A DNA stretch of 64,000 nucleotides from Marinobacter goseongensis (GTDB lineage Bacteria; Pseudomonadota; Gammaproteobacteria; Pseudomonadales; Oleiphilaceae), in contig NZ_JAKZAI010000015.1 in the NCBI RefSeq assembly GCF_023156235.1, positions 1 to 64,000 on the forward strand, written 5' to 3'. Position 1 is the first letter of the stretch. Each line of letters begins with the position of its first letter. Both the position numbers and the translations under genes were made by a program. Shown here one piece after another: positions 7,507 through 17,088 of this stretch. The notes below the pieces were generated by a model that was given only the letters and a program-made list of their open reading frames with translations, ran no database searches and had not been told where the DNA came from.

Positions 7507-9383
7507 AAGAAGCGTTCGATCAGCTCTGAAAAAGGTAGGGGTTTGCTGTACAGGTAACCCTGCAGAAAATCGCAGCCTTGCTCCACCAGCCACTGTTCGT
7601 GAGCTTTGGTCTCCACGCCCTCGGCCACCACCATCAGCCCGAGACCGCGGGCGAGCCCCAGAATGGACAAGGTGATGGCGCAATCGTCTTCATCGTCGGG
7701 CAACTGATTGATAAACGAACGGTCGATCTTGATGCGTGAGAACGGCAGGCTTTTGAGTCGCGCCAGAGAAGAGTAGCCGGTGCCGAAATCATCAATGGCC
7801 AGTTCCGCCCCGGCTTCCACCAGCCGCTCGAGCACGCCAGCGAGGGTGTTGAAATCGCCCTGAATGGAGTCTTCGGTGACTTCGAACTGCAGCGCATTGA
7901 CTGGCATCTCGTGTTCCGCGCACAGGGCTTTGACCCTGTCGGGCAGCTCGGTGGCCAACACCTGCTCCGACGACAGGTTGACGGAAATCACCGGCAACTG
8001 CAGGCCGCGGTTGCGGGCTTCGCGCCAGTTTTCACACACCCGTGCCAGCACGCATTCCCCCAGCGCATACATCAGCCCGCCACCGCGGGCAATATCGAGG
8101 AATTCGATGGGGGCGAGCCAGCCCCGGCTCGGGTGGTTCCAGCGTACCAGCGCCTCCATGCTGACCATGCGCTTGCCGGAGGCATCCAGGATCGGCTGGT
8201 AGAACACGTCCAGCTCGCGGTTGTTGATGGCCGCCCGCAGTTCCCGCTCCAGGGCGAAGCGGGATTGCGCGCTGATCTGGATGGCGGAATCAAACATCGT
8301 GGCCTGGGCCCGGCCAAGATGCTTGGCATGATACATGGCCGCTTCGGCACCCCGCAGCAGCTCCCGGGATCGTTGGCAGTCTTCCGGCAAATGGCAGATG
8401 CCCAGGCTGGCGCTGACGCTCAGCGATTGCCCCGCCACCCGGATCGGCTGGCGGATCGCGTCCTGAATCTGAAGCGCCGTGTCGCCAATGGAGTCAGCCT
8501 TGGTGTGAGTTCGAATCAGCAATACAAATTCATCACCGCCGATTCGCGCCAGCAGATCCTTGCCCTGCAGCCTGAGGCTGCGCAGGCGTTGGCCGATCTC
8601 GGCAATCACCGCATCACCAACCTGGGGGCCGAGCCCGTCATTGATGGTTTTCAGGCGGTCGACGTCGATCCAGATCAGGGCGAGACTGCCCTGACCCCGC
8701 CGATTGATCTTCTCGGCCAGGTGCGAGACCCGCTCCCGCAGAGAGTCCATGTTGGCCAGCCCGGTCTGGGAGTCGAAGCGGCTGATGTAGTCCAGCGCCC
8801 GCTTGGAGTTCATCCAGCGTTCATGGGTGTTGATCAGGCTGACGGTATCGGCAATGGCGACCGCAAAAGACATCTCGGGCAGTGTCCATTGCCTCGGGTG
8901 ACATGCCTCCAGGCAGATCACGCCGCTCAGACGCGAGCCCTCGAAAACCGGGGTGTCCAGCATGGAATGAACGCCGACCCTGGTAAGGTAGTCCGGGTTG
9001 AAGCTGGCAGTACGTGGGTCGGTGTGGGCGTCGTCAACGGCGATGATGCGCTCTTCGGCAATGGCCTGAAAATAGTTGGGGTGATCCGAGCGGTAGAGGC
9101 TGACGGGGCTCAGGTCAGTGCTGTGGGTGGCGGTGGTGGCTGACGCGGCACAGGGCTCACCGCTGCTCGCAGCTTCAAAGCCGTCAAACAGGGTCTCACA
9201 GGTAATGCGATCCCGCTCCGGTGGGAAGATCCAGACGCTGACCCGCTCGACACCCATCAGGCGACCGCATAATGCGGTCAGCGCCTCGAGTTTCAGGTGC
9301 CGCCGCTGGCCGATGAAGTTCGAGTCGTGGCTCAGTTCCGTCAGGGCTTTGTGAAAGGTCACAAAGGTGTCGCTGTCTCGCAT
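7494..9383 (-). CDS. GAF-GGDEF-EAL cyclic di-GMP turnover protein
   Basis: A 629-residue cytoplasmic signalling protein. Residues 1-185 resemble a GAF sensor domain (RVSVWIF, SMLDTPVFEGSRLSGVICLEA). A GGDEF domain follows, with intact RIGGDEF at 281-286, and then an EAL domain with EALVRW at 410, DDFGTGYSSL and the late VVAEGVET motif. Both catalytic signatures look complete, so it may both make and break cyclic di-GMP, or one domain may be regulatory. No membrane segment is seen. The GAF domain suggests a small-molecule or redox input. It is read convergently with truC. The other possible cyclic di-GMP protein in the window is the PilZ-like gene at 31.2 kb. Confidence 0.9.
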   Translation of the reverse strand: MRDSDTFVTFHKALTELSHDSNFIGQRRHLKLEALTALCGRLMGVERVSVWIFPPERDRITCETLFDGFEAASSGEPCAASATTATHSTDLSPVSLYRSDHPNYFQAIAEERIIAVDDAHTDPRTASFNPDYLTRVGVHSMLDTPVFEGSRLSGVICLEACHPRQWTLPEMSFAVAIADTVSLINTHERWMNSKRALDYISRFDSQTGLANMDSLRERVSHLAEKINRRGQGSLALIWIDVDRLKTINDGLGPQVGDAVIAEIGQRLRSLRLQGKDLLARIGGDEFVLLIRTHTKADSIGDTALQIQDAIRQPIRVAGQSLSVSASLGICHLPEDCQRSRELLRGAEAAMYHAKHLGRAQATMFDSAIQISAQSRFALERELRAAINNRELDVFYQPILDASGKRMVSMEALVRWNHPSRGWLAPIEFLDIARGGGLMYALGECVLARVCENWREARNRGLQLPVISVNLSSEQVLATELPDRVKALCAEHEMPVNALQFEVTEDSIQGDFNTLAGVLERLVEAGAELAIDDFGTGYSSLARLKSLPFSRIKIDRSFINQLPDDEDDCAITLSILGLARGLGLMVVAEGVETKAHEQWLVEQGCDFLQGYLYSKPLPFSELIERFFQGH

Positions 9384-9517
9384 CGTGCTGCGGTCCCATC
9401 CTTTTGGAAAACTACGGTGTTTGCGGCAGATTGGATCCTCGTTACTGCGCCTGCCACCTGGCTTCCATAGTGGCAGTGCAGTTTTAACCTGTCTAATTCT
9501 AGACTACCTCCGGCCTT

Positions 9518-10984
9518 TTAATCGACTGCGGCAACCGGAGGGGGTGACACCGATTCGGTGATGGAGTGTGCCAGCGATGGCCAAGGCTGAGCCTCTTCCA
9601 GGGCATAGGCCAGCTCGAGCAGGGTTCGCTCGCCACCGTGGCGCCCCATGAGATGCACGGCGATCGGCAGGTTGTTATGGGTCTGACCCATGGGTAAGGC
9701 GATGGCCGGTGCACCGGTGGTATTGGCCAGGGGTGTGAAGCTGACATAACGGGTCAGCCGCTCGAAAAGCTGGTCGAAATCCTGCTCCGGGTTGAGGTAG
9801 CCAAGTTCCGGCGTGGTGTGGCCCAGAACGGGTGTCAATATGGCGTCGTAGCCCTCCACTGCCGCGGCGTATTCCTGCGCCGAGCGATGCAGTCGCCAGA
9901 GCGTGGCGGGCAGTTTGTAGAACTGTTTGCGGAACATCCGGTCCAGCCCGTGGGTCAGTCCGTCCACCCTGGATTTGTCGAAACCGGGATGCATCAGCTT
10001 GCGACCGTTGGCTTTCACCCCGAACGCGAGCATGCCCCAATAGCGGGCGAAGTCGTCGGGAAAGGTGGAGGCAATGGGCACATCCATCGGTACGATGCGA
10101 TGCCCCATGCTTTCCAGCAATTGGGCGGTGTGCTCGACGGTCTCGCGGGTTGCCGGGTCAGTGGGGTGGCCATTGATGGAATCCAGCACCAGGCCAATGG
10201 TCATCGGCCGTGACGACGCACCCTCCACCAGACCCAGTTCCGGCAACTTGCGGTTGCGGAAATGCTTCTCCGCTTCGGCATAAAAGCGGGCGGTGTCGCG
10301 AACGCTGCGGGTCACCACGCCGTCGCACACGATGTTGATGGGCAACGCTTTTGCTGCTTCGTTGTCCACCAGTCGCCCACGGCTGGGTTTCAGGCCCACC
10401 AGGCCGCAACAGGCGGCCGGAATGCGAATGGAGCCGCCGCCATCGTTGGCGTGCGCCAGCGGCACCACGCCCGCCGCAACCAGGGCGGCGGAACCGCCGG
10501 ACGAGGCACCGGTGGAGTAAGCCAGATTCCAGGGGTTGCGGGACGGCGGTGCTCCGGCATGCTCGGTGCTGGCGTTGAAGCCGAACTCCGGCAGGGCGCT
10601 CTTGCCGAGGCAAACGAAGCCCTGAGCCAGCATCTGTTCCGCAAAGGCGCCGGTTGCCGTGGCGGCCCTGGGAGGAACGGCGGCGGAGCCGTGGCGTGTC
10701 GGCATGCCCGTGACATCCATGTTGTCTTTGATAAACGTCGGTACGCCCTGGAAAAAGCCATCGGCCGAGCGAACCGGCGCTTCGGCGGCTTGCTCGAACG
10801 CCTCGAAAACGATGCCCTGAATAAAGGGTTCCACTTTTCGGGCTCGTGCAATGGCCGCGTTGGTGACTTCGGCGGCTGATACCTCACCCCGCCGGATCAG
10901 ATCGGCGACTGCCGTGGCATCGAGATCGCCCAGCGCGTCATCCTGGAAGGCGTGTATGGTGTCCGGTTTTGCCCGCATGGTCAT
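9518..10984 (-). CDS. Amidase-signature family hydrolase
   Basis: A 488-residue amidase-signature enzyme hydrolysing an amide bond. The Ser-cisSer-Lys triad is visible: Lys86 in TFIKDNMD, the cis-serine in TGASSGGSAALVA (about 161-162) and the nucleophile Ser185 in DGGGSIRIPAACCGL. I chose the ATG at 10984 rather than 11011 because an AGGAG site lies 7 bases upstream of it. It could be a glutamyl-tRNA amidotransferase A relative, but no gatB or gatC is nearby and the sequence is closer to 6-aminohexanoate/nylon-type or general amidases. Substrate unknown. It is a stand-alone gene. Confidence 0.88.
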   Translation of the reverse strand: MTMRAKPDTIHAFQDDALGDLDATAVADLIRRGEVSAAEVTNAAIARARKVEPFIQGIVFEAFEQAAEAPVRSADGFFQGVPTFIKDNMDVTGMPTRHGSAAVPPRAATATGAFAEQMLAQGFVCLGKSALPEFGFNASTEHAGAPPSRNPWNLAYSTGASSGGSAALVAAGVVPLAHANDGGGSIRIPAACCGLVGLKPSRGRLVDNEAAKALPINIVCDGVVTRSVRDTARFYAEAEKHFRNRKLPELGLVEGASSRPMTIGLVLDSINGHPTDPATRETVEHTAQLLESMGHRIVPMDVPIASTFPDDFARYWGMLAFGVKANGRKLMHPGFDKSRVDGLTHGLDRMFRKQFYKLPATLWRLHRSAQEYAAAVEGYDAILTPVLGHTTPELGYLNPEQDFDQLFERLTRYVSFTPLANTTGAPAIALPMGQTHNNLPIAVHLMGRHGGERTLLELAYALEEAQPWPSLAHSITESVSPPPVAAVD

Positions 10985-11171
10985 GGTTTGGCTCCTGAGC
11001 GTTGTTGCCACACTCTAGCCCAATTCCCAACGTGACGGCATGTCATATCGGGAAACTCCAGCGCGCAGCAGGGCATAGAAGAAATAAATCACCCCGGTAC
11101 AGAATTCTGTCTTTTCTCGGCGCTTTTCAGGTACTAAGCTTGCAGCATTCATTTTTCAGCAAGCGTATACC

Positions 11172-11777
11172 ATGGACTTTGCAGAACCTTTTGTGCGGTA
11201 TTTTCTCGGCTTCTTTTTCCTGATGATCGGCCTTCAGTTCACCGGAAGGAGCCTGGGACTTTTCGAGCGTATGAAGGTCTCCTACATCCACTATGGCAAA
11301 AAGGGCAGTGCCCCCTGGTGGCACCGGCACACCTTCAACGTGTTCCGGTTGCTGATTCTGGTGATCTGTCTGGCGAGAGTAGTGGTGGACCTTGACCCCT
11401 GGCTCGGGGTGTTTGACCGACTTTACATTGCTCCGGTGCTGCTGTTGGGCATGATCTGCCTGCTGGCGTCCTTTACCCTGGTGAACTACTTCCAGGGCTA
11501 CATGCACGAGGACTGGCGCTCGGGGATCGATCCGCAACAAAAACACCATCTGCTGACAGAGGGCCCCTACCGGCGCTCCCGCAACCCCTTGTTCATGGCG
11601 GTCATGCTGGGGCAATTCGGGTTTTTTCTGGCGTTACCCAGCGTGTTCTCGGGGATCTGCCTGATTGCGGGAGTGCTGGTGATTACCCGCCAGGCCCGTG
11701 AGGAGGAAAAGGCGCTGGCGGAGATGTTCGGAGACGCCTATGAGGCGTACCGGCAGCGGGTTCCCCGCTGGCTCTGA
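11172..11777 (+). CDS. Isoprenylcysteine methyltransferase-like membrane protein
   Basis: A 201-residue integral membrane protein with four to five hydrophobic segments and a C-terminal half of the ICMT/PEMT type: TEGPYRRSRNPLFMAVML followed by a hydrophobic hairpin and REEEKALAEMFGDAYEAYRQ. This is the cofactor-binding core of small bacterial methyltransferase-like membrane proteins, whose substrates are mostly unknown. It is transcribed divergently from the amidase and ends 9 bases before the convergent DjlA-like gene. Family call is good; the function is not known. Confidence 0.75.
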   Translation: MDFAEPFVRYFLGFFFLMIGLQFTGRSLGLFERMKVSYIHYGKKGSAPWWHRHTFNVFRLLILVICLARVVVDLDPWLGVFDRLYIAPVLLLGMICLLASFTLVNYFQGYMHEDWRSGIDPQQKHHLLTEGPYRRSRNPLFMAVMLGQFGFFLALPSVFSGICLIAGVLVITRQAREEEKALAEMFGDAYEAYRQRVPRWL

Positions 11778-11786
11778 AACCCGGGC

Positions 11787-12563
11787 TCAGCCGGTTTTGC
11801 GCGCTTCCTTGATCACGTCGTAGGCATGGGAGATCTCGCGGGTGCGCTCTTCCGCCATTTCCCGCATGCTTTCCGGTAATCCGCGCCCGGCCAATTTGTC
11901 CGGGTGGTTTTCACTCATCAGTTTGCGATACACCTTCTTGATGTCCGCATCGCTGGCGGAGGGTGAAACCCCGAGGGCCTTGTAGGCGTCGTCTACCTGT
12001 TGTGCGGATGAGGGTTGGCCACGGCCTGCCTGACCTGCATGGGCACCGCGTAGCATTGCTTCCAGCTGATCCACCTGGCTCTCCGGCAAGCCCAGGCCGC
12101 GGGCAATACGCACCAGCATCTCGTGCTCTGCCGGGTGTACTACGCCGTCAGCGGCTACGGCCGAGACCTGCACCTGCATGAACATCTGCAGCAGTGCCGG
12201 TTGGCCACCGGTCACGGTCAGGAAATGGCTGAGCTCGGCCTCGAGGTCGAAGTCTGCCTCCTTGCCGCGGTTGAATGCTGCTTTGGCTGATGCCTTCTGC
12301 GGTTCTGACAGACGGAAACGCACAAACAGGGATTCCGCCATCTGGATTTCATCCTGGCTGACCACACCGTCGGCTTTGCACAGGGCGCCCATGACTGCGA
12401 AAACCGAATCCACAAAGCCGGACTGGATGCTCTGCAGCTTACCCAGCAGCCGGCGTTTCAGCCGCTGCATCAGGAATGCGCCAATGGCCGCTCCTATCAG
12501 AAAGCCGGGAAATTTGCCGAACGCGTACCCGATCAGACCACCAATGATGATTGCAAACAGCAT
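11787..12563 (-). CDS. djlA: DjlA-like membrane-anchored DnaJ co-chaperone
   Basis: A 258-residue protein with a glycine-rich hydrophobic N terminus (residues 1-32, likely membrane-inserted), a TerB-like helical domain (about 45-175, with VMGALCKADGVVS and VSAVAADGVVHPAE repeats) and a C-terminal J domain (about 190-258) with the HPD motif at 220-222. This domain order matches DjlA, which stimulates DnaK ATPase and affects envelope stress signalling. A low-complexity linker joins the TerB and J domains. It is divergent from alkB; the 243-base gap between them holds no further gene that I can support. Confidence 0.85.
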   Translation of the reverse strand: MLFAIIIGGLIGYAFGKFPGFLIGAAIGAFLMQRLKRRLLGKLQSIQSGFVDSVFAVMGALCKADGVVSQDEIQMAESLFVRFRLSEPQKASAKAAFNRGKEADFDLEAELSHFLTVTGGQPALLQMFMQVQVSAVAADGVVHPAEHEMLVRIARGLGLPESQVDQLEAMLRGAHAGQAGRGQPSSAQQVDDAYKALGVSPSASDADIKKVYRKLMSENHPDKLAGRGLPESMREMAEERTREISHAYDVIKEARKTG

Positions 12564-12806
12564 GGATATCCCTTCAAAGACGATAGATAAGCGCTAAAGT
12601 ATACGGGTTTTCAGTCAGTTTTCATGAACAGGCTTTCATCTACGTCATCGACCTTCCGCGCCCATATGCATCCGAGGATGCCTGTGTTGACTGATGTTTT
12701 GCGGACATCATTGATCCTTGAGCCAATGAGAGAACGTATCCGGATATTGATGAGGTAGACCGTGCCGCGCACTTTTTCTTTTCCGGAGACCCAACGGGAG
12801 GCCCAT

Positions 12807-13460
12807 GTGACAACGTCGGACCTGTTTGCAGCCGAACTGCCGGAGCCATGGACAGAGGCCATCTGCCCGGGGGCGGTGATCCTTCGGCATTTTGCATTGC
12901 CGCAGGAGGCAGCCTTGCTGGGAAGTATTGCTGAGGTCACCGAGCAGTCGCCGTTCCGGCGGATGCAGACTCCGGGTGGCCACACCATGTCGGTGGCCAT
13001 GAGTTGTTGTGGTGGCTGGGGCTGGGTGACGGACCGGGCGGGCTATCGCTACCAGGCAACGGACCCACAAACCGGGCAGCCATGGCCGGACATGCCTGAG
13101 AGTTTCCGCCGGCTTGCCGCAGGTGCTGCCGCCGCGGCCGGCTACGCCAACTTCCAGCCGGATGCCTGTCTGATCAACCGTTACCAGCCGGGCGCCAAAA
13201 TGGGGTTGCACCAGGACAAGGACGAGCAGGATTTTGACCAGCCCATTGTGTCGGTATCGCTCGGCGTGCCGGCCACCTTCCAGTTCGGTGGGCCCAGGCG
13301 CAGCGAGCGGCCACTGAATACAGTGTTAACCAGTGGCGATGTGGTGGTGTGGGGTGGCGAGGCGCGGCGTTTTTACCACGGTGTGCTGCGCCTGAAAGCC
13401 GGCCAGCATCCGCTGACGGGCGAGAGTCGCTACAACCTGACCTTCCGCCGGGCCCGTTAG
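12807..13460 (+). CDS. alkB: Alpha-ketoglutarate/Fe(II) DNA repair dioxygenase AlkB
   Basis: A 217-residue oxidative demethylase that repairs 1-methyladenine and 3-methylcytosine. All catalytic residues are present and each is shifted by four from E. coli: iron ligands His135 and Asp137 (LHQDKDE) and His191 (FYHGV), and the 2-oxoglutarate arginines Arg208 and Arg214 (SRYNLTFR). The nucleotide-recognition lid FRRMQTPGGHTMSVAM is also conserved. The best start is the GTG at 12807, with GGGAGG 7 bases upstream and translation aligning with the AlkB N terminus; an upstream GTG at 12762 would add 15 unmatched residues. Its end overlaps the convergent DUF4010 gene by 4 bases. I see no clear Ada box. 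Confidence 0.95.
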   Translation: MTTSDLFAAELPEPWTEAICPGAVILRHFALPQEAALLGSIAEVTEQSPFRRMQTPGGHTMSVAMSCCGGWGWVTDRAGYRYQATDPQTGQPWPDMPESFRRLAAGAAAAAGYANFQPDACLINRYQPGAKMGLHQDKDEQDFDQPIVSVSLGVPATFQFGGPRRSERPLNTVLTSGDVVVWGGEARRFYHGVLRLKAGQHPLTGESRYNLTFRRAR

Positions 13461-14737
13461 AGCAGCCACGCCGTGCCCAGACCCGCGAGTAAAGACACCG
13501 TCATGGGCAGGCCTACCATCAGTCCCAGCTGGCGGGTGCCCAGGCTGCCCGCGATGCCGGCCTTGACCAGATTGTTGGTGGCGGCGGCCATGACGATGGC
13601 AATCACCGCCGTGGTCATGGGAATGGCGTCCTGGGACATCCGGGTCAGTGACAGGGTGATGGCGTCCACATCGGCAATGCCGGAGGTGATGGCCAGCATG
13701 TAGATGCCGAGATTGCCCAGCCAGTCCCGCAACAGCTCACCCAGTAACAGAATGACTGTGAGCAGGATGCCGAACCCGACTGCGGATTTGAGATCCAGCG
13801 GGTTCTGGGTCAGTGTCGGCTGAGAGACCTCCAGCTTGACTTCATGGCGTTTCCAGATTACCAGCGCCGGCACATAGAGCAATGCGGACATGATCACCAC
13901 GGGCCAGACCAGCAGTGATAACAGCGCTGGGTTGATCAGCGCGCAATACACCAGAATGCGGGGAAACATGGTGCCGCAGGCAATCAGAATACCACTGGCG
14001 AACTGCGGGCTCAGCTCGGGCGCCCGGGTGGCCTGCCGGGCGAAATGCAGGGTCAGTGCGGTGGACGAACTCAGCCCGGCAAACAGGCTGGTGAACAGAA
14101 TGCCTTTTTTCATGCCGGCGAGCCGGATGGCGAAGTAGCCCACAAAGGAAATAGAGGCAATCAGCACCACCAGCCACCAGATTTCATAGGGATTCAGCAC
14201 ACCGCCGGGCCCCATCTTTTCGTTCGGTAGCAGCGGCAACATCACCACCGAGATCAGCAGCAGCTTCAGCGCTGCGTCCAGTTCGTGGGCCTGTAGGCGA
14301 TTAACGAAGCCGTGAATTTCCTGTTTGCTGTCCAGAATCACCGCAGTGATCACGGCCGCCGCGATGGCGATGACCGGGTCCACGGCAACGGCGATGGCGC
14401 CGTAGCAGAAGGTGAGCACCATGCCGACGGTGCCGGTAATGCTGAAATTACGAATATGGGAAAGGCGCTGGCTGTAGGCCACCAGTGCCATTGCCACCAC
14501 GCTGATCAGCAGAACCGGAAACGCCCATTGGGTGATCTCCGCGCTCAGAACTGCGGAAATGCCCCCGAGCAGACCGATCAGCGAGAACGTGCGAATGCCG
14601 GCAATGCGTTCGCCGGCTTTCTGCTCGCGCGCCCCCCAGCCCCGCTCCAGGCCGATGACCGCACCCAGAAGCAGCGCCAGGGCCAGGCGCAGGGCGGTCT
14701 GGTTGGTGTTCAGAAACTGCTGGGTGATGTCATCCAT
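13457..14737 (-). CDS. MgtC/SapB-DUF4010 membrane protein
   Basis: A 426-residue polytopic membrane protein. The N-terminal third is MgtC/SapB-like (LALALLLGAVIGLERGWGAR, then a GIRTFSLIGLLGG segment). The rest is a DUF4010 region with many hydrophobic helices and the motif FAGLSSSTALTLHFARQA. The function of the fused family is unknown; MgtC proteins are linked to growth at low magnesium and acid stress. The chosen ATG at 14737 overlaps the stop of the upstream flavoprotein gene (TAATG), so the two are probably co-transcribed; longer starts would add an arginine-rich stretch with no family support. Confidence 0.85.
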   Translation of the reverse strand: MDDITQQFLNTNQTALRLALALLLGAVIGLERGWGAREQKAGERIAGIRTFSLIGLLGGISAVLSAEITQWAFPVLLISVVAMALVAYSQRLSHIRNFSITGTVGMVLTFCYGAIAVAVDPVIAIAAAVITAVILDSKQEIHGFVNRLQAHELDAALKLLLISVVMLPLLPNEKMGPGGVLNPYEIWWLVVLIASISFVGYFAIRLAGMKKGILFTSLFAGLSSSTALTLHFARQATRAPELSPQFASGILIACGTMFPRILVYCALINPALLSLLVWPVVIMSALLYVPALVIWKRHEVKLEVSQPTLTQNPLDLKSAVGFGILLTVILLLGELLRDWLGNLGIYMLAITSGIADVDAITLSLTRMSQDAIPMTTAVIAIVMAAATNNLVKAGIAGSLGTRQLGLMVGLPMTVSLLAGLGTAWLL

Positions 14738-15918
14738 TACGCACTGTTTCCTGCCGCCACGCCTGACGCCCATGCCCACTGGAAGTTGTGGCCGCCGAGA
14801 TGGCCGGTTACGTCCACCACCTCACCGATGAAATACAGGTTCGGACGCTCCAATGTCGCCATGGTTCTGGACGACAGCTGACGGGTGTCGACGCCGCCGA
14901 GAGTGACTTCCGCAGTGCGATAGCCCTCGGTACCGGCGGGCTTGATGGCCCATTGGTTCAGTGTAGCTGCTACCTGATCAATGTCGCTGTTCTTGTAGCC
15001 CTGCAGGGGGCCGGTCCAGCCATGCAGATCATTGAAGGCACTGGCGAAGCGTTTCGGCAGATGCTGAGCAAGATAGTGTGCGACGGTGGCTTGAGGCCTG
15101 TTTTTGCGCAGGTCGAGCAGGTCCTGCTGAACCGGACAGGCGGGCAGCAGGTTGATGGCAAGACCGTCTCCGGGCTGCCAGAAACTGGAGATCTGCAGCA
15201 TCGAAGGGCCGCTGAGGCCGCGATGGGTCACCAGCATGGGTTCGCGGAAATGATCGTTGCGACAGCTCACATCAACCTCGCAGCTGATGCCGGCCAGCGG
15301 GGCCAGCTGCTCTTTCAATTCCGGGTGCAGGGTAAAGGGCACCAATCCGGCCCGTGTTGGCAGCACTGTGAGTCCGAATTGTCTGGCGATGTCATACCCG
15401 AAACCGCTGGCCCCCATGGTGGGAATCGACAGTCCGCCGCAGGCAACGACAAGGGAGTCGCCAGTGACCGATCCCGACCCGGTGGCCAGATGAAAACCGG
15501 TGGGGGTCTCGGTGATGTCTCCGATTCGGGTTTTCAGCCGAATATCTGCACCGGCCCATTCGCACTCGGTCAGCAGCAGATTGAGAATGTCTTTCGCGCT
15601 GTGTTTGCCGAACAGTTGACCCGGTGCTTTTTCTTCGTATTCCACGCCATGGCGGTCCACCAGCTCGAGAAAGTGCTGGGGCGTGTACCGTTTCAGCGCA
15701 GAAATGCAGAAATGGGGGTTGTCGGAAAGAAAATTGGCCGACGTGCTGTTGAGGTTGGTGAAATTGCAACGCCCGCCACCGGACATCAGAATTTTCTTGC
15801 CCGGCTTGTTGGCGTGGTCGATTACCAGGACTCTGCGGCCCCGGTAACCGGCCGTTGCCGCACACATCAGGCCAGCCGCGCCGGCGCCGATAATGATGAC
15901 ATCGTAGTGTGCGGCCAT
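14737..15918 (-). CDS. HI0933/BaiN-family FAD-dependent oxidoreductase
   Basis: A 393-residue flavoprotein of the HI0933-like (YhiN/BaiN) family. It opens with the dinucleotide-binding motif IIIGAGAAGLMCA, has the family signature KKILMSGGGRCNFTN at about 40-54, and ends with GEVVDVTGHLGGHNFQWAWASG, the typical C-terminal FAD contact. Its physiological substrate is not established. It precedes the DUF4010 gene with a 1-base overlap and follows the alcohol dehydrogenase by 21 bases, so the three minus-strand genes may form a loose operon. Confidence 0.9.
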   Translation of the reverse strand: MAAHYDVIIIGAGAAGLMCAATAGYRGRRVLVIDHANKPGKKILMSGGGRCNFTNLNSTSANFLSDNPHFCISALKRYTPQHFLELVDRHGVEYEEKAPGQLFGKHSAKDILNLLLTECEWAGADIRLKTRIGDITETPTGFHLATGSGSVTGDSLVVACGGLSIPTMGASGFGYDIARQFGLTVLPTRAGLVPFTLHPELKEQLAPLAGISCEVDVSCRNDHFREPMLVTHRGLSGPSMLQISSFWQPGDGLAINLLPACPVQQDLLDLRKNRPQATVAHYLAQHLPKRFASAFNDLHGWTGPLQGYKNSDIDQVAATLNQWAIKPAGTEGYRTAEVTLGGVDTRQLSSRTMATLERPNLYFIGEVVDVTGHLGGHNFQWAWASGVAAGNSA

Positions 15919-15939
15919 GAAAACTCCTAAAAAACGGTA

Positions 15940-16995
15940 TTATCCGTTCTTCAGGGTCTTCATATCAATGACGAAGCGGTATTTCACATCGCCTTTCTTC
16001 ATGCGCTCGTAGGCGTCGTTGATGTTGTGGATGTCGAGCATTTCCACGTCACAGCTGATGTCGTGCTCGGCGCAGAAATCCAACACTTCCTGGGTTTCCG
16101 GCATGCCACCGATCAGCGAGCCTGCCAGTACCCGCCGTTTGAACACCAGCGCTCCGGCTTCCAGCGGTGGCTCCACCGGTTCCAGCAAGCCGACGATGAT
16201 ATGAGTGCCGTCGTAGGTCAGGCAGTTCAGGTACGGATTCAGGTCGTGCTGGACCGGCACGGTATCGAGCATGAAGTCGAAGGTTTCGGCGACAGCCGCC
16301 ATCTGGTCCTCGTCGGTGGACACCACCACATGGTCGGCGCCCTGCTTCTTCGCTTCGCCGACTTTGCTCTCGGACCGGGTGAAGATGGTGACTTCGGCCC
16401 CCAGGGCTTTGGCAAATTTCACGCCCATGTGACCAAGGCCGCCCATACCGATAACGCCCACCTTGTGGCCGGCTTTGACGCCGTAATGGCGCAGTGGCGA
16501 ATAGGTGGTGATGCCCGCACACAGCAGCGGCGCGGCGGCCTTGATGTCCAGTTTCTCCGGCACCCGCACCACGAAGCGTTCGCTGACCACGATGCGTTCG
16601 GAATAGCCGCCGTAAGTGATAGAGTGGTCGTGACGGTCCTCGCCGTTGTAGGTGCCGGTCATACCGTTGCTGCAGTATTGCTCCAGCCCCGCATCACAGG
16701 CGGAGCAGGTGCGGCAGGAATCCACCATGCAACCTACACCCACCACATCGCCCTCCTTGAAGGCTTTTACTTGCGGCCCGACCGATGTCACGCGGCCAAC
16801 AATCTCGTGACCCGGAACCACCGGGTACTCGGTGACGCCCCAGTCGTTCTGGGCGAAATGGATGTCGGTGTGGCATACGCCGCAGTAATCGATCTCGATG
16901 GCGACGTCATCCGGGCGGGGCGCCCGGCGCTCAATGTTGTGAGGCGCCAGGCCTGAGGTGGGGGATTGCGCTGCGAACGCTTTCGTCTGTGTCAT
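15940..16995 (-). CDS. Zinc-dependent NAD(P) alcohol dehydrogenase (YahK/CAD-like)
   Basis: A 351-residue medium-chain dehydrogenase that would reduce aldehydes with NADPH. Catalytic zinc ligands are in CGVCHTD (Cys41) and PGHEIVG (His63, Glu64). The structural zinc site is made by Cys94, Cys97, Cys100 and Cys108. The Rossmann motif is GVIGMGGLGHMGVKFAKALG. This set fits the cinnamyl-alcohol-dehydrogenase-like YahK/AdhC branch of broad-range aldehyde reductases. A strong CAGGAGCC-like site is seen just upstream of ATG 16995. It is probably the first gene of a short minus-strand group with the HI0933 and DUF4010 genes. Confidence 0.9.
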   Translation of the reverse strand: MTQTKAFAAQSPTSGLAPHNIERRAPRPDDVAIEIDYCGVCHTDIHFAQNDWGVTEYPVVPGHEIVGRVTSVGPQVKAFKEGDVVGVGCMVDSCRTCSACDAGLEQYCSNGMTGTYNGEDRHDHSITYGGYSERIVVSERFVVRVPEKLDIKAAAPLLCAGITTYSPLRHYGVKAGHKVGVIGMGGLGHMGVKFAKALGAEVTIFTRSESKVGEAKKQGADHVVVSTDEDQMAAVAETFDFMLDTVPVQHDLNPYLNCLTYDGTHIIVGLLEPVEPPLEAGALVFKRRVLAGSLIGGMPETQEVLDFCAEHDISCDVEMLDIHNINDAYERMKKGDVKYRFVIDMKTLKNG

Positions 16996-17088
16996 GGTTC
17001 AGGCTCCTTTCGACTATGGTTGCGGGTTATACTCTGCGTTACCCGGAAGCTATCACACAACACCATGTCGGTTTTGTAACTTGCCGCG